A DNA stretch of 64,000 nt from contig CAXFZM010000320.1 of assembly GCA_964007475.1 (NCBI GenBank), positions 248,001 through 312,000 of the forward strand, given 5' to 3'. This document shows, in pieces, positions 9,940 through 21,587 of this stretch. The position numbers were made by a program, and so were the translations under genes. This DNA comes from Hybos culiciformis. Lineage: Eukaryota; Arthropoda; Insecta; Diptera; Hybotidae. The notes under the pieces are model-generated. The model worked only from the letters and a program-made list of their open reading frames with translations. It was not told where the DNA came from and did no database searches. Each line of letters opens with the position of its first letter. Positions within the stretch are counted from its first letter, which is position 1.

Positions 9940-11224
9940 AAGGACTAGGGTGTACTTCATTAGAAGAACATGTAATAGACACAGGGGAAAATGATCCAAT
10001 AAAACAAAAACGTTACCCAATTTCCCCTGCCATTCAAACCTTAATGTACGCCGAAGTAGACAGAATGTTAGAAATGGGCGTGATCGAAGAAAGCAATAGC
10101 GCGTGGACATCTCCGGTAGTTTTAGTTAGAAAACCAGGGAAAACCGACTTTGTTTAGACTCAAGAAAAGTAAATGAGTTAACAAAAAAAGACGCGTATCC
10201 TTTGCCAAACATCCAAGGACTACTAGCTGGAATAGATAAAACAAAATATATTAGCAGTATAGATCTTAAAGATGCATTTTGGCAAATTCCTCCAGAAAAA
10301 GTTTCAAGAGAAACGACTACCTTTGCAATTCCTGGTAGACCCCTTTATCAGTACACCAGAATGCCTTTCGGACTTTGTCACGCAGCTCAAAGAATGTGTC
10401 GGCTAATGGACAAAGTTATACCACAACATTTAAAAGAAGAAGTCAAGGTTTATCTGGACGATTTAATGATCGCAACAGAAACTAAAGAACGACACTTTGA
10501 ACTTTTAAAACAAGTAGCCACTGCCCTTAAAAAAGCAAACCTAACAATAAACGTAGAAAAATCTAAATTTTTTATGAAAGAAATAAAATATTTAGGTTAC
10601 GTAATAGGCGCAAACGGTAATGAACCTGATCCAGGCAAAATAATAGCAATAACTGAATATCCAGAGCCTAAATCTTTGAAACAAACTAGACGATTTTTAG
10701 GAATGACCGGGTGGTTTCAGCGACTAATTAAAAACTACTCTACAATAGTAGCACCCATTACTGATTGCCTGAAAAGTAAAAATAACAGTAATAAATTCAT
10801 TTTTACAAATGAGGCGCGAGAAGCTTTCAAAAAAATTAAAGAAATTTTAATAACAGAACCGGTTATAGCCCCTCCCGATTATAATAAACCATTTTATATA
10901 CAAACTGATGCCAGTCAATCTGGTATTGGTGCAGTAATTTTCCACATTGATTCAAAAAACCAAGAACACCCTGTGGCATACATGTCAAAAAAATTTAATG
11001 AAACTCAAGCTCGCTGGGCAGCTACAGAACAGGAATGTTTTGCAGTTGTCGAAGCGATAAAAAAATTTAGAATGTATGTCGAAGGAGTTAAATTTACTGT
11101 GTTGACAGACTGTGCAGCACTAAAGTTTTTAATGACGTGCAAAGACCATCACGGTAAACTTTTTAGATGGTCTTTAAAACTTCAAGCATTTGAATTTGAT
11201 CTACAACATAGATCTGGAAAATAA
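9918..11224 (+). CDS. pol: Reverse transcriptase and RNase H of unit A (one frameshift near 10147, stop at 11222)
   Basis: The two frames 9918-10157 and 10202-11224 belong to one protein. The first has the RT thumb-side entry MLEMGVIEESNSAWTSPVVL. A 1-nt loss at about 10147 (in KPGKT) shifts the frame. The second has DLKDAFWQIP, the catalytic YLDD (residues 84-87 of the 340-aa ORF), FLGMTGWFQRLI in the connection, and RNase H residues Asp236 (QTDASQSG), Glu278 (TEQECFAVVEA) and Asp303 (LTDCAAL). It stops at TAA 11222-11224 exactly where related elements read on into NVVADTLSR. Family: Ty3/Gypsy. Both the frameshift and the stop recur in unit B. Confidence 0.85.
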
Positions 11225-12489
11225 AATGTTGTAGCAGATACATTATCACGTTCTTTTGGAATAGAAGAAATATGGAATGATTTAGAGTCAGAAGCATTCG
11301 AATCGAATAATTACAAAGAAATTCGAGATGCAATAAAAGATAACCAAGATAGGTTACCTGACCTAAAAATAATAGAAAATAAAGTATTTAAAAGAATTGA
11401 ATTCAGAAAAGACCAGGAAGTGTCAGAATTCAATCTATGGAGACTTTGGGTCCCAGAAGAATTGGTAACGGACGTCATTAAGAACAATCATGACCCACCA
11501 CATTCTACACACGGAGGTTTAGGAAAAACATTGTATAAAATAAGGACGAAATATTACTGGCCCCGTATGTTTTCACAAGTAAAAGAATATGTACAAGATT
11601 GTACAATATGTAAAGAAACAAAACCCACTAATCAAATTTTAAGACCCCCAATGGGAAATAAACCAATACCTTCAAGACCATTTCAAAATTTATACATAAA
11701 CTTTTTAGGCCCATATCCTAGATCTAGATCCGGAAATACCTGTATATTTATTATTCTAGATTCCTTTTCAAAATATGTAATAATAAGACCTCTAAAAAAA
11801 GCAACAACTGCTAATGCAATTTAGGTTTTAGATGAAACATTTAGTTTGTTTGGTTGTCCGGAAACATACTAAGTGACAACAGAACACCCCTAGTATCGAA
11901 AGATTTCGAATCGTATCTAAATGATTACGGTATAGAACATAAATTAACTGCTTTTTATGCACCTCAAACAAACGCAAGCGAAAGGGTTAATGGGTCATTC
12001 TAAATGCCATAAGAGCCTATATAGACGACCAACAGTATAACTGGGACGGTGACTTAAATAGTATAAGCACAGCTCTTCTTTGGGCAACAAATGATAACTC
12101 ATGGGCAACAAATGATAACTCATGGAAGCTCTTTTAAGTTGCTAAGGAAAATGCAAATGATCGAAGGAGAGGATGTAAAAATCTTACCCACTCCTGGATC
12201 ATTTCAAATTATAAAAGATATCGTAAAACGCAACTTAGAAAAATCTAAAGAAAAAGGCAGAAGACTATATAATAGAAAATGTAAAAATGTTAAATTTAAG
12301 ATAGGACAGACAATATATAGACGAAATTTTGCACAAAGTGACTTTAGTAAGCACTTTAATGCAATGCTAGGGAAGAAATTCATACCGTGTATGGTACTGA
12401 AAATAATTGGAAGTAGTATATATGAAGTTAAGGACTTAGTAGGAAAAAACACGATAGGCAGATATCATGCAAAGGATTTAAAAAGTTAA
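11225..12489 (+). pseudogene. pol: Integrase of unit A, broken
   Basis: From the TAA at 11222 the same frame reads NVVADTLSR and continues into the zinc-binding HHCC part (HSTHGGLGKTLYKIRTKYYW, then CTICKETK near 11600). The catalytic core includes the first Asp in IILDSFSK (near 11760), LSDN (reached after a 1-nt loss near 11866) and the Glu in NASERVNG (near 11980). It ends in a GPY/F-like C-terminal part (KIGQTIYRRNF...VLKIIGSSIYEV) to 12489. Lesions are a TAG at 11821 (Lys codon in B), the 1-nt loss near 11866 (shared with B), a further shift near 12000, and a 22-bp tandem duplication at about 12080-12123 (GGGCAACAAATGATAACTCA twice). Confidence 0.7.
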
Positions 12490-13173
12490 GAAGAGAAAAT
12501 CTGATGGACTAAATTAACTTAAATTACTAAGTAAAAGATTTTTGTTTCGTCCTTAAAAAAAAAAAAACCTAATGAATAATAATACATTTTTTTTTATTTT
12601 GAATTTTTTTTAGAAAACCAGAAAGAAAAAACAAAAAAACATTCACTAATAAAACAATATTGCCAAGTCTTGAATATATATATGTGAAAGTAAAAGAAAG
12701 CAATTCTGCAATATCGAATTAAAAAAAAAAACTTTTTGTTTTAGTAAGTTAAAAACTACTTAAGGAAATTGTTAAAACAAAATATTGTAAAAAAATATTT
12801 GAAAAAATATACAAAAAAATATAAAAAAAAAAATAATATAAAAAAAAAAAATATATAAAAAGAAAAAAAATAAAGAAAAAAATTAAATAAAATAAAAAAA
12901 AAAAAAATAAAATAAAAAAAAAATATTTTTATAAAAAAATAGAAAGAAAAATATATATATTCTTAAAAAAAAAAAAAAAAAAAAGAGATACACGGTAAAA
13001 ATATTTTTTTAATACTAAGTTTTTTTTTAGAAAGTAAGAAATAAATATTAAATAAAAAAATATATAGATATAAAATAAGATAAAATACAAAAAAAAAAGG
13101 AAAACTTATATATATATATAAACAAACAAAACAAAAATAATATTAATAATAATATAAAAGTAAAATTCTTATT
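12490..13173 (+). other. A-rich spacer between integrase and the small membrane ORF
   Basis: The stretch is almost entirely A/T and A-rich, with TATA-type runs and no ORF. In unit B the same spacer is 28382-29066. It may hold the acceptor for a spliced env message, as in errantiviruses, but I cannot single out a site. Confidence 0.5.
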
Positions 13174-13320
13174 ATGTGTAAGGACCTTTTAAGCTGCATA
13201 GGGATATCTATGTCCTGGTTGACGCAGCCAATAACAGTTTTTTTATATTTAACAGGAACTATCCTGGCAATATTTCTTACTCTATTTTTGCTAATAATAA
13301 TCTGTCAAGTACGTAGTTAG
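13174..13320 (+). CDS. 48-aa membrane protein ORF between pol and env (unit A)
   Basis: The ORF runs from ATG 13174 to TAG 13318-13320. After a short polar start with Cys residues (MCKDLLSCIG) comes a Trp and then a long hydrophobic helix (TVFLYLTGTILAIFLTLFLLIIICQV), ending in a short polar tail. It precedes the env start by 28 bases. Unit B has the same ORF with one silent change (CTT to CTC), so it has stayed open while gag, pol and env did not. This could be an accessory membrane protein or the detached signal region of env. No family recognised. Confidence 0.5.
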   Translation: MCKDLLSCIGISMSWLTQPITVFLYLTGTILAIFLTLFLLIIICQVRS

Positions 13321-13347
13321 TGCCTACTTAAACAAGTATTAGTAATA

Positions 13348-15025
13348 ATGACCTTAATACAAAAAATTCACCCAAGTGTGGTAGTAATACAAGACTTATA
13401 CAGACCAGTTTATGACAGAACTGAACTTAATATTTACCCGTTATACGAAGAAAAAGTCGAAATTTATACTACAAAAATCCTAAATTATAGTACAGTAAAA
13501 ATCATTGAAAAATCATTGAAAAATATTGGAAAATCATTGAAAAATATTGAACTAATTCATGATTGTGAAGACGGCATTCTAGTCCCTCCAATCTTACACC
13601 AAATGTCTGGTATAGCGATAAACAATAATAAAAAAAACCCTCTAAGCTTAGTAGCACCAGTTTCTGAAACAAACTTCTTGTTTAAAGGAATTGAGAGAAC
13701 ACTTACCGCTAACGAAAAAATTAATATAAAAATGTTAGGCTCAATATACCCTGAATTAAGAGGGTGGGCTCTTCAACCTAGACATATAGAAGACTTGCAA
13801 CTAGAATGGTTTTGTGAAGAACCTAGAATAGAGATACAAACCGGAAAAATTAAAATAATAGAAAATTTTTAAAACTTACCTCTAATCGGCCTTATGAATT
13901 CAATAGAATTTAAAAAAAAATTCAAAGATTGCGAAACTACTCTATGCGAAGTCGGGTTATCGGGCCTTCTAGAATTGTATAAAAAACTTAAAAAACTTCC
14001 TCAAAGAGAAAAAAGGGAAACAGGGGAAACAGAAGAATGTACATCCTTTTCATTATTAGGTAAATGGGGATTTAATTACAATAGCTGTAATATAGACCTA
14101 AATTTATTTAAAAATTAATTAGAAAATTCAAAACAAGAAATTCAGTATATTAGCTCGTTAGTAAAAGACCAGATTAAACAAGAACACGAGATTTTTCAGA
14201 AAATGTGTAACAAACAAGATTTTCAATTCTTAACAGTTAACTTCAATAACACAAACAAACATTTTAAGACACAGAGTAATAAAATAGCATATGTAAATAA
14301 AATAGGAACAATACAGAAATGTATTTCAACCCGGAAATACCAAAGTAACATTAGAAACCTTAAACCAATGCTTAATTCTAACCACAGAAGGAATAAAAAA
14401 AATTCCAATTCACCTCTGCAGAAAAGAAAAAGTAATTAAGATAGAGCAAATTTTGACCCAATATCATGTCCAGGATATACCTAATGTATACAGTTTTCAA
14501 AATTACTCACTGGACTTGCTACTATATAATAGCAGTAAAGTTAATTTCAGTTTACTTCAAGATAATTTCACATACCAAAACCTTGTCCAATCCCTCACTA
14601 AAAAAACATCCGAATTTGCAGATTTATCGTTACATTTTAAACCCCACCTAATAGCCGTTCACAATACCAATATAGGATTTAATATAGCAAACTTGCTATT
14701 GATAATTACCTATCTATTTTATAAATTAATTATCCTGAACTGGGATACAATTAAAAATAAATTATCATCTCTTTCTAATAACAAGGAAAAAAACCAACAA
14801 ACTTCTGACTCTACTCACGAAAACCACAATATTGTACTAGAATTCATAGGAAAAAAAGACGAAACTAATACAATAAAAAAATATAAAATACCAACAAAAA
14901 ATGGCAGTAACTACCACTTAGAAAATGAAATCTTTATTATACAAAATGAAATAGATAAGTCCTTAAGTAGATATACACAAGTAAAAAAAATAACAATACA
15001 AAAAAATTCACAAAAAAATCACTAA
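13348..15025 (+). pseudogene. env: Envelope-like ORF3 of unit A, broken by two stops and a frameshift
   Basis: The first part (13348-13872) is an ectodomain-like segment with a duplicated 7-residue block (KSLKNIG). TAA codons interrupt the frame at 13870-13872 and 14116-14118. Between them lies a dibasic cleavage-like site (REKR, near 14010). Around 14280-14340 the frame shifts. The last 190 codons (14453-15025) hold a membrane-proximal region, a hydrophobic anchor (NIANLLLIITYLFYKLIIL, near 14680-14735) and a hydrophilic cytoplasmic tail rich in Lys and Asn. Order, cleavage site and C-terminal anchor fit an errantivirus-type envelope. The lesions, which recur in unit B, rule out a functional product. 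Confidence 0.65.
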
Positions 15026-15307
15026 AAAAAAAAAAAATAAAAAAAAAATAAAAAAATTATTAGTTTCTTCTATATCTATACTATTTCTCTGCAAATCTTA
15101 CTATTCTTTTTTCTTCAAAACTATCCTTTCACTAAAAATTCAATAAAATCAATAAAATCAATAATTCTAAAAAATGATTAGTTAACAATTAATAAAACTT
15201 TATAAAAAAAAAAAAATGTTTACCTTTTTTTTTGTCATATGAAATTGTTGTTGGAAATGCAATCAAATTAATCATATAAAAGAGGTGCATTTTCAAAAAT
15301 AATTTCA

Positions 15308-15340
15308 TACCAATTTTTTTGTCTTACAAAAAAAAAGGTA
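15308..15340. repeat. 31-bp hairpin repeat, left copy (unit A)
   Basis: The sequence ATACCAATTTTTTTGTC then TTACAAAAAAAAAG folds as TTTTTTTGT / ACAAAAAAA. A near-identical copy lies at 20954-20984, and the pair recurs in unit B (32463-32495 and 38128-38158). The copies bracket about 5.6 kb that contains the accessory exon, the MITE and the antisense gene. Confidence 0.6.
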
Positions 15341-15427
15341 ATTAATAATATGCCCTCAAAATTTTTTTTTCTTTAGGTGCTGGAGTTCTTATCCGAAGCC
15401 TAGTAGATTTTATCCACTTGGCCTAGG

Positions 15428-15637
15428 ATGACAACTCCAGCCATGGTGGATATTAGAATGGAGTGTTCCAACGCCAGTTCTAATGTTCGACCCAAAACCC
15501 CCGATCTTGGTGGAGGATTCTTGGGTCTATCCAAGAATCCGAAGCCAAGACGATACCGGTCACCACATGGATACTCCTACGGGAGTACCCATACTACGTT
15601 GTGGTATTATGACTGGTTCCCCTGCCACTATCAATGA
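15428..15637 (+). CDS. Accessory exon ORF 1 (69 aa), unit A
   Basis: The ORF lies in a GC-richer block (15376-15893) that looks like an exon: a T-rich tract ending CTTTAG precedes GTGCTGGAG at 15376. The product is Pro/Arg/Tyr-rich (KPRRYRSPHGYSYGSTHTT) with a Trp-Tyr-Tyr motif near the end. The stop TGA overlaps the ATG of ORF 2 (ATGA at 15634-15637), a layout that suits termination-reinitiation. Copy B (32583-32792) is the same. I do not recognise a family. Composition and splice-like borders suggest a genuine coding exon, not spacer. Confidence 0.4.
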   Translation: MTTPAMVDIRMECSNASSNVRPKTPDLGGGFLGLSKNPKPRRYRSPHGYSYGSTHTTLWYYDWFPCHYQ

Positions 15638-15993
15638 ATTCAGGATCACTGAACAATCATGATCTTGTGTCCATTGATGGTGACAGAGGAACACAGCATA
15701 AGTGGACGGACTCATTGGTCGTTCCTTATCCCAACCAAAAACGCGCGGTACCCGGTTGGGATAGGATCGAAGTACAACAGACCAATGTAGCTCCAGCCGA
15801 TCGGTCAGAAGATGTCACTAGACATCTTCTGCACTTCAATTTCCCTAACTTTCAATTTCCAGTACTAACTAAACTTAGCCTACAAGCCAATAGGTAGGAA
15901 AAAATAAAAAAATAAATTTTTTTTTCTCTTTATAGACAACCCAAAAAGACAACCTCCTCAAAAAGGAAAAATGGAAATCAATCTTCAACTTAA
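15634..15993 (+). CDS. Accessory exon ORF 2, extended by a 42-nt intron (unit A)
   Basis: The unspliced frame (15634-15897) codes for 87 aa, polar with the motif KWTDSLVVPYPNQKR, and ends NR then TAG. A donor (AATAG|GTAGGA, 15893/15894) and an acceptor (CTTTATAG, ending 15935) define a 42-nt intron. Removing it replaces the stop by a basic tail (QPKKTTSSKRKNGNQSST) ending at 15993, which resembles a nuclear localisation or RNA-binding tail. Length and style match the 45-nt intron in the hAT gene of this window. Unit B preserves the exon, intron and tail (32789-33148). Function unknown; the splice is inferred from sequence only. Confidence 0.4.
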
Positions 15994-16321
15994 AAATAAA
16001 ATAAAGAAAAAATACAAAAAAAAAGAAGACAATACCAAATTTCTTTCATTTCAAAAAAAAAAATCTTTTTTTTTTTACCTAAAAGCATAAAAATAACTGA
16101 TCATCCACAACAAAACAGCCATTGACCTAAGAAAAAAAATTTAAGCATTCAAATGAGTACGATATAATTAGCACGAATATATAAAAATGATCTAACGGTA
16201 TCTACTTTCATTTAAGACTTTTCAGATGTCCATATCTTGTTCATAATTGAGAAACTCTATCTGTAAGAACATTTGAGCCTGGTAAACAGAAACAAAATTC
16301 ATAATTTTCAAGACCTTTTAA

Positions 16322-16514
16322 TAGTAGATTACAATACATGGAGAAAATTTGTTATTCTTGCGAGTTGTGTATACACACAAACACATAGACACGAGTCATA
16401 TTTATATCACGAGACCGAAGGTCGAGTGATATAATATTGACGAGTGTCTATGTGTTTGTGTGTATACACAACGAGCTGTATAACAAATTTGATTACCATG
16501 TATTGTATACTGCT
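16322..16514. mobile_element. Foldback MITE with TTAA target duplication, copy 1
   Basis: TTAA flanks both sides (16318-16321 and 16515-16518). Ends are TAGTAGATTACAATACATGG and, inverted, AGCAGTATACAATACATGG. The interior is a long imperfect hairpin around a GAGTTGTGTATACACACAAA arm and its complement. Other copies: 33477-33669 and 46341-46531. TTAA duplication suggests piggyBac-type mobilisation (inference). Confidence 0.7.
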
Positions 16515-16518
16515 TTAA

Positions 16519-19500
16519 TGTGCATGGGAGAGGGAGTTGAAAACAATACATTATTTACAATGAAAAAAATAACAAAAAAGTACAAAATGAAGCAAGGAAA
16601 TAAAATTTAATTAATACGGAATTAAATTTATTTCTCGAAATGATTTCAAACCGGATGATTTAAGATCAGCTAAATTCCTAAAATATTAAAAAAAAAAATT
16701 AGTAATTTTTCCAAAAAAAATTATTCATTTTCTTTTTTGCAAAAAAAAAAATCGATAATTTTTTTTTAGAAAAATTACTAATTTTTTTTTTATTATTTTA
16801 GGAACTAATGGTCTTCTTAAATTTTATTTAATTTTATTTTGAATTATTAAAAAAAATAATAATAATTTTATAATTTTTTTTTTTTATAATTAAAAATAAA
16901 ATCAAATAATAATTATATAATTATAATTTATATTTACAATAAATAATCTCCTTGTTGCTCCCATTTTCCTCGTTTGTTGCTAAAAGAAAAAAAAAATCTT
17001 ACTTGACATTTAACAATTGACAGCAAACTTTATAATGACAACAAAGATATTTTCAGGGTTACCATTGTTCTATTTTTATTCATTTTGTTTTTTTGAATAA
17101 AAATAAGTGCAGTTTTAGAAGTGTGGTTTAAATTTTTGTACTAAAATCCAACAACACTCGTTTAAAAATTTAGTAGTAGAATTTCGAAGATCCTTTAAAA
17201 ATAGTAGATTGAAACACATGTTAAGAAAATTCATCGACTGATCGACTGGCCGCTTTTTAGAAAAAAAAAAAAAAATAGCCGCGTATTTTTTTATTGGTTC
17301 TTTTTTTTTTTTGTTTGCTCAGAGGGAAAATATAGATTAGCTCAGAGAGAAAATATAGATTTTTAGCATTATAAACTAAGCTTTGTTTGACATTGATATG
17401 ATGCCTGTGAGAGGTATATATTTGCAATTTTTTTTTTTTTTTTTGGTATTTGTCTGTATTGAAATATTGTGAGTGTGAGTGATATTATTTTTGTTTATAG
17501 TATTACGCAGTTCAAAATGAAGAATGTAAATACAATATAGAGCTGTGTAAATACTATTTACCTCACATCGCATGTGTATTGATGCATGTAATGGACCATT
17601 TACCGAGCTAAATTTGCGAATGTAAATACAACTTACCGAAGCCATGCGCATTAAAAAATTTTACCTTCTCTTCAGATGGAGAATTTGAGATACCAAAAAC
17701 TTCATCAAGTAACTCATAATTGTAAATTTTTGGATAAATTAAACTTCTTTCAACTTTATTTTAATTTTTTTTTTTTTTCAATCTTATATCAATTTGGTTA
17801 AATTTAACCCATCTTTTCTTTTTGACAAATTTATTATTTCCATCAAATTTTGACCAAATAAATATAAACCAAATATATGAAATCAATCTTTAATGACATC
17901 CAATTCATTATTTCTTTTAATAAATAAAAAAAAATAATTATAAATTATTTTCATTGCAAATCTTCTAGTAGGAATTTGATTTCAAAAAAATAAAAATTTT
18001 GCTCTTTCAAAAAATATCTGGACAATTATTTGCTAAAAATTTTAAAATTTGTTCAATAATTTTTTTTTACTTCACTTTGAAGTCAAAACCTCAGTAAAAT
18101 AAGACCAATATAAAGAAATTTAATAAATCATACCAAAATTTACGTTTGTACAAGATTGGTTAAAAGACTCTGCATATATGTATACATATATATGTGGTGG
18201 AAATCAAATTCAAAAATTTCTTTTCTTAAAAAACTAATTCTCTTTTCAAAAATCTAAAAATTTAACAACATAAAATTACTTATTACCATGACAATTTTTC
18301 TATATTACTTTTCTTTTTTTTTCTTCATATTTCATTTATGCATATGAAAAAAAAAAAGAATATTTCATTTATGCATATGAAAAAAAAAGGTTAATGAATT
18401 TTATGCAACGACCACTCCCACCTAAGAGATACAAACAAAAAAAAAAAAAACAAATATCATCTTATGAGTCAACCTCAATGATAAAAAATTTTTAATTAAC
18501 AAAAAAAAAATTTTTTTTATACAAATGCATAAATGCATAAATAAAAAAAAGAAAAAAGAAAAAAAAACAACATTTTTTTTACCTTTTGTAAAATTTGTAA
18601 AAATATCTGATATAGAAACAACTTTTCAATTATACTAGTTTAATATAGAATTGTCGCGTATAATTTTTTTTATAATAAAATCGTTCAAGAAAAAAAAAAA
18701 CTTATTTAAATCTACATATGAATTGCAAGAAATCTCATACATATCATATATTTTAGCACAAAAGATCTCCCTTTTTAGCTGTTAGAATCTCATCCATTCA
18801 ATTAACAAATATTATTTTTACCCTGTTTTCCTGTTTATAACATTTTCAAAGTTTCAAAGGCGGTTTTTTTAAATTTTGAGTTTTTTGGCCCAAACGAGCC
18901 TTTAAAAAAACTTGAACACATTTGCTTGGATTCTGAAGTAAAGGAAAAAGATAATAAATAATCTCAAACGCAGCAATAAAGCTAAATACCACTCTCCAGG
19001 GCTGGTGACGTGAAATTTTGAATTTCTTTAATTTCCTAAACAATTTTTAATTAATTTAATTTATTTCTCAGAATTTTTTTATTTTTTTTGATAAATAACA
19101 GTTTCTGCACAAAAATCAAATTCAAATATAGTTTTGTGATTTTCTGGTAAAGGTGTTTTTCGTACAATTTTGTCGCATTTTTCACGGCCGTTTATTTTCT
19201 GTAAAATAAAACAAAAAAAAAAAACTGCAAAAATAGAAAACAGAAATAGAAAACAGAATTTCAAGTGGAGGGCACTTAATGAAACCACTCAAAATTGATA
19301 GCTAATATTACTCAGAGAAAACACAACGTGAAAATATAGGACTACTCCAATAAACCATATAATAAATTTTTCTAATTTAAAAGTGAATAAATATTTTGAA
19401 CATTTTTTAATATGCTTTTCAAAGCAGCATTATTGAGTCTTTTCACCTTTTAAAATTTTATTTTTTTTCAAAAGTTAAGTTAAATATTTATTTAAGTCTT

Positions 19501-19804
19501 GCAAATAGAACTTTAATTCGTATTCATATCAGCAATCACCTGTCAAAAAAAAAAATAACTACGCCGTGATTTCACAAAATTTTCACCACGGCTCGCCAAA
19601 ACAAAAAAAAAAAAGATCACAAAAAAAGGTGATGTTACGTTAACCTGAAAAATAATCCCTAACTAATAAAACAAATTAAAAAAAAAAAACAAAACAATTT
19701 ATTACTAAAGTAAAACAAAAAAAAAAAAAAAATTTAATCTTAAAAATAAACTTAAACATATAAAAAAAAAAAAAGAGAAACTATTGTTATTTATTCCCAC
19801 TAAA
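16519..19804. other. AT-rich 3' region of unit A, no supported gene
   Basis: It consists of homopolymer and dinucleotide runs. Two tandem copies of TATTTCATTTATGCATATG lie at 18328-18388. Minus-strand frames at 18846-19043 and 19079-19288 are equally present in unit B but have no recognisable features. They lie downstream of the antisense zinc-knuckle gene and may be its 3' untranscribed flank. Confidence 0.45.
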
Positions 19805-20343
19805 TCATGAATAATCTGAAAAAGAAATTTTTATTAATTAGCAAAAAAAAAATTACAAAAATATAAATAAATAAATAAATAAACAAATAACTTACCCCAC
19901 TCCTCATCCCTACTTAATCCGGAGTCCCGGCCATTGCATGAGCAATACCCCAACTCCCCACACGACAAGCAATAGTTACACCTGTGTACCAGATGTCCAA
20001 ACCGCCGGCACCGACAACACTCTGGACCAGCATGAATAACTGCTTCATGTGCCATATTACACACAAAACAGTATGTACACTGGTCCAGAACGTGTTCCCA
20101 GGACCCACACCTAAAACATACCCCTTCACCATCCTAAAAAAATAAAAAAGATTAAAAGCAAAATATAAAAAAAAAAAAAAAAAATCTAATTTTACTTACA
20201 TAATAATAGGCACACTTCCCTGAGTGTGGTACACGATAGCATCCATAGCAACGACTCATCTTCGCTAAATCGTCAACTACAGCTGCACGGCAGCTCCTCC
20301 ATCTGTGGCCTTCTCTACCACACCTCCAACAATATTGAGCAAT
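19805..20343 (-). pseudogene. Antisense CCHC zinc-knuckle gene, unit A copy (start codon lost)
   Basis: The exon structure equals that of the unit B copy: coding exon 1 at 20343-20200, exon 2 at 20133-19896, exon 3 at 19815-19805, with introns of 66 and 80 nt carrying GTAAGT donors and T-rich AG acceptors. In this copy the ATG is ATT (20341-20343 read on minus) and one knuckle Cys is changed to Trp (GHRWRSC instead of GHRCRSC). Exon 2 is identical to B over 238 bases. An upstream 5' exon ending AATAAAG|GTAAGT at about 20530 is intact here. The ATG loss makes it a likely pseudogene. Confidence 0.6.
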
Positions 20344-20531
20344 TCTAAAAGAAAAAAAAAATTATTTTATTTTATAGAACTGGTCACCCTAATCATGAAC
20401 CATGAGTTAGACCGGATGTTCCACAATAAAATTTTTTTGTTTCAAAACAAAAAAACTTTTGAAACAAACTTCTTTAAAAAAAAAAATATATAAATAAAAT
20501 TAATTAATAAAAAAAAAAAACTTACCTTTAT

Positions 20532-21575
20532 TATATTTTTTTTAATCACTTTTATCAAATTTTTTACTTTTTATTAAAACACACCTTTTACTAAAATTAC
20601 TATTCAAAAAAAAGTACCCGTAATCAAAAAAAACAAAAACAACAAACTGACCACGAAATTAAACTTCAATTATTCTGACAGAAGAAAAAATTCAAAATGG
20701 GATCCGCTCTACTTCCACACACAATCTTTTACAACTTTGCATACTTTTAGGAGTAAATGATCATGGATAGATTTTCTTGGCGGAATTAAAAAAAAAATAT
20801 TTAAAAAAAAAAGATATTTATAAACAAACATAAAACTATGGCTTGTATTTACGTAGATGTAGGCTAGGTTTAATATATAAGTAAAATTTTAAAATTTTTA
20901 TTTTATATTTTAATAATTTAATTAATATAACTTTTCTATTTTCATTTTTTTGGATACCAATTTTTTTGTCTTACAAAAAAAAAGATACAAATTTTGATAG
21001 ATGATATTACCAATAAACTAGGGCCAACTCCACTCAAATTACATAATACGAGGTGAAGCCACAAATGAAAAATATTATCAACAAAAATAAGACCTCATAA
21101 AGTAGGCATCTTAAAAAAAAAAAATTATATTTTTTTACCAATTGTTTATATATATATATATATCATTATTATGATATGATATCAATGATTTAAAATTATA
21201 AATCATAATTTTCAAATAATAATATATAATATTATTATTAAAACTAAAAGTTTATAAAAATAAAATTCTTATATGTAATAAAGGTCATTACAATGAACCT
21301 AAAATTATAATAATACAAAACTCTATTTGTAAAAGAAAAATTGAAATTGATTCAAATATATTTTAATAAATTGTAATTGAATGTCAAGAAAAATCTCAAA
21401 AATAAAACAACAAAAATAAAACATTATGATCATGGAAGCAAAATTGTATTCCAACGAATTATAGTAATTTAAACTGTAGTAGGAATACTTTAAGGAAATT
21501 AAATCATTAATAAAATTTTGTATGTAATCTAATCCAGATGTTTTATTGCTAAAAATTTCCTACAGGTCCTTGATT
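20532..21575. other. Region between antisense gene leader and LTR, unit A
   Basis: No ORF is supported. It contains the likely 5' exon and promoter area of the antisense gene (about 20532-20760), the right hairpin repeat (20954-20984) and a TA-repeat near 21148-21162. It is noticeably more diverged from unit B than the rest of the unit. Confidence 0.4.
20954..20984. repeat. 31-bp hairpin repeat, right copy (unit A)
   Basis: Same sequence as 15308-15340 (ATACCAATTTTTTTGTC then TTACAAAAAAAAAG). It marks the right side of the accessory-gene segment. Confidence 0.6.
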
Positions 21576-21587
21576 AGGTGGAAGAAA
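21576..21587 (+). promoter_or_regulatory. Putative polypurine tract before the middle LTR
   Basis: AGGTGGAAGAAA directly precedes a TG dinucleotide that could open the LTR. The equivalent in unit B is at 38743-38754. It is the best polypurine candidate before the primer site, but the LTR start is not proven. Confidence 0.4.

Noticed and set aside
17376..17651. 91-aa minus ORF (also 34531-34806)
   Set aside because: Low-complexity residues and poly-Lys from an A run; no domain. Presence in both units only reflects the recent duplication.
18846..19288. Two minus-strand ORFs (65 and 69 aa) downstream of the antisense gene
   Set aside because: No motif, no splice link to the zinc-knuckle exons, and the zinc-knuckle frame already ends at a stop with AATAAA after it.
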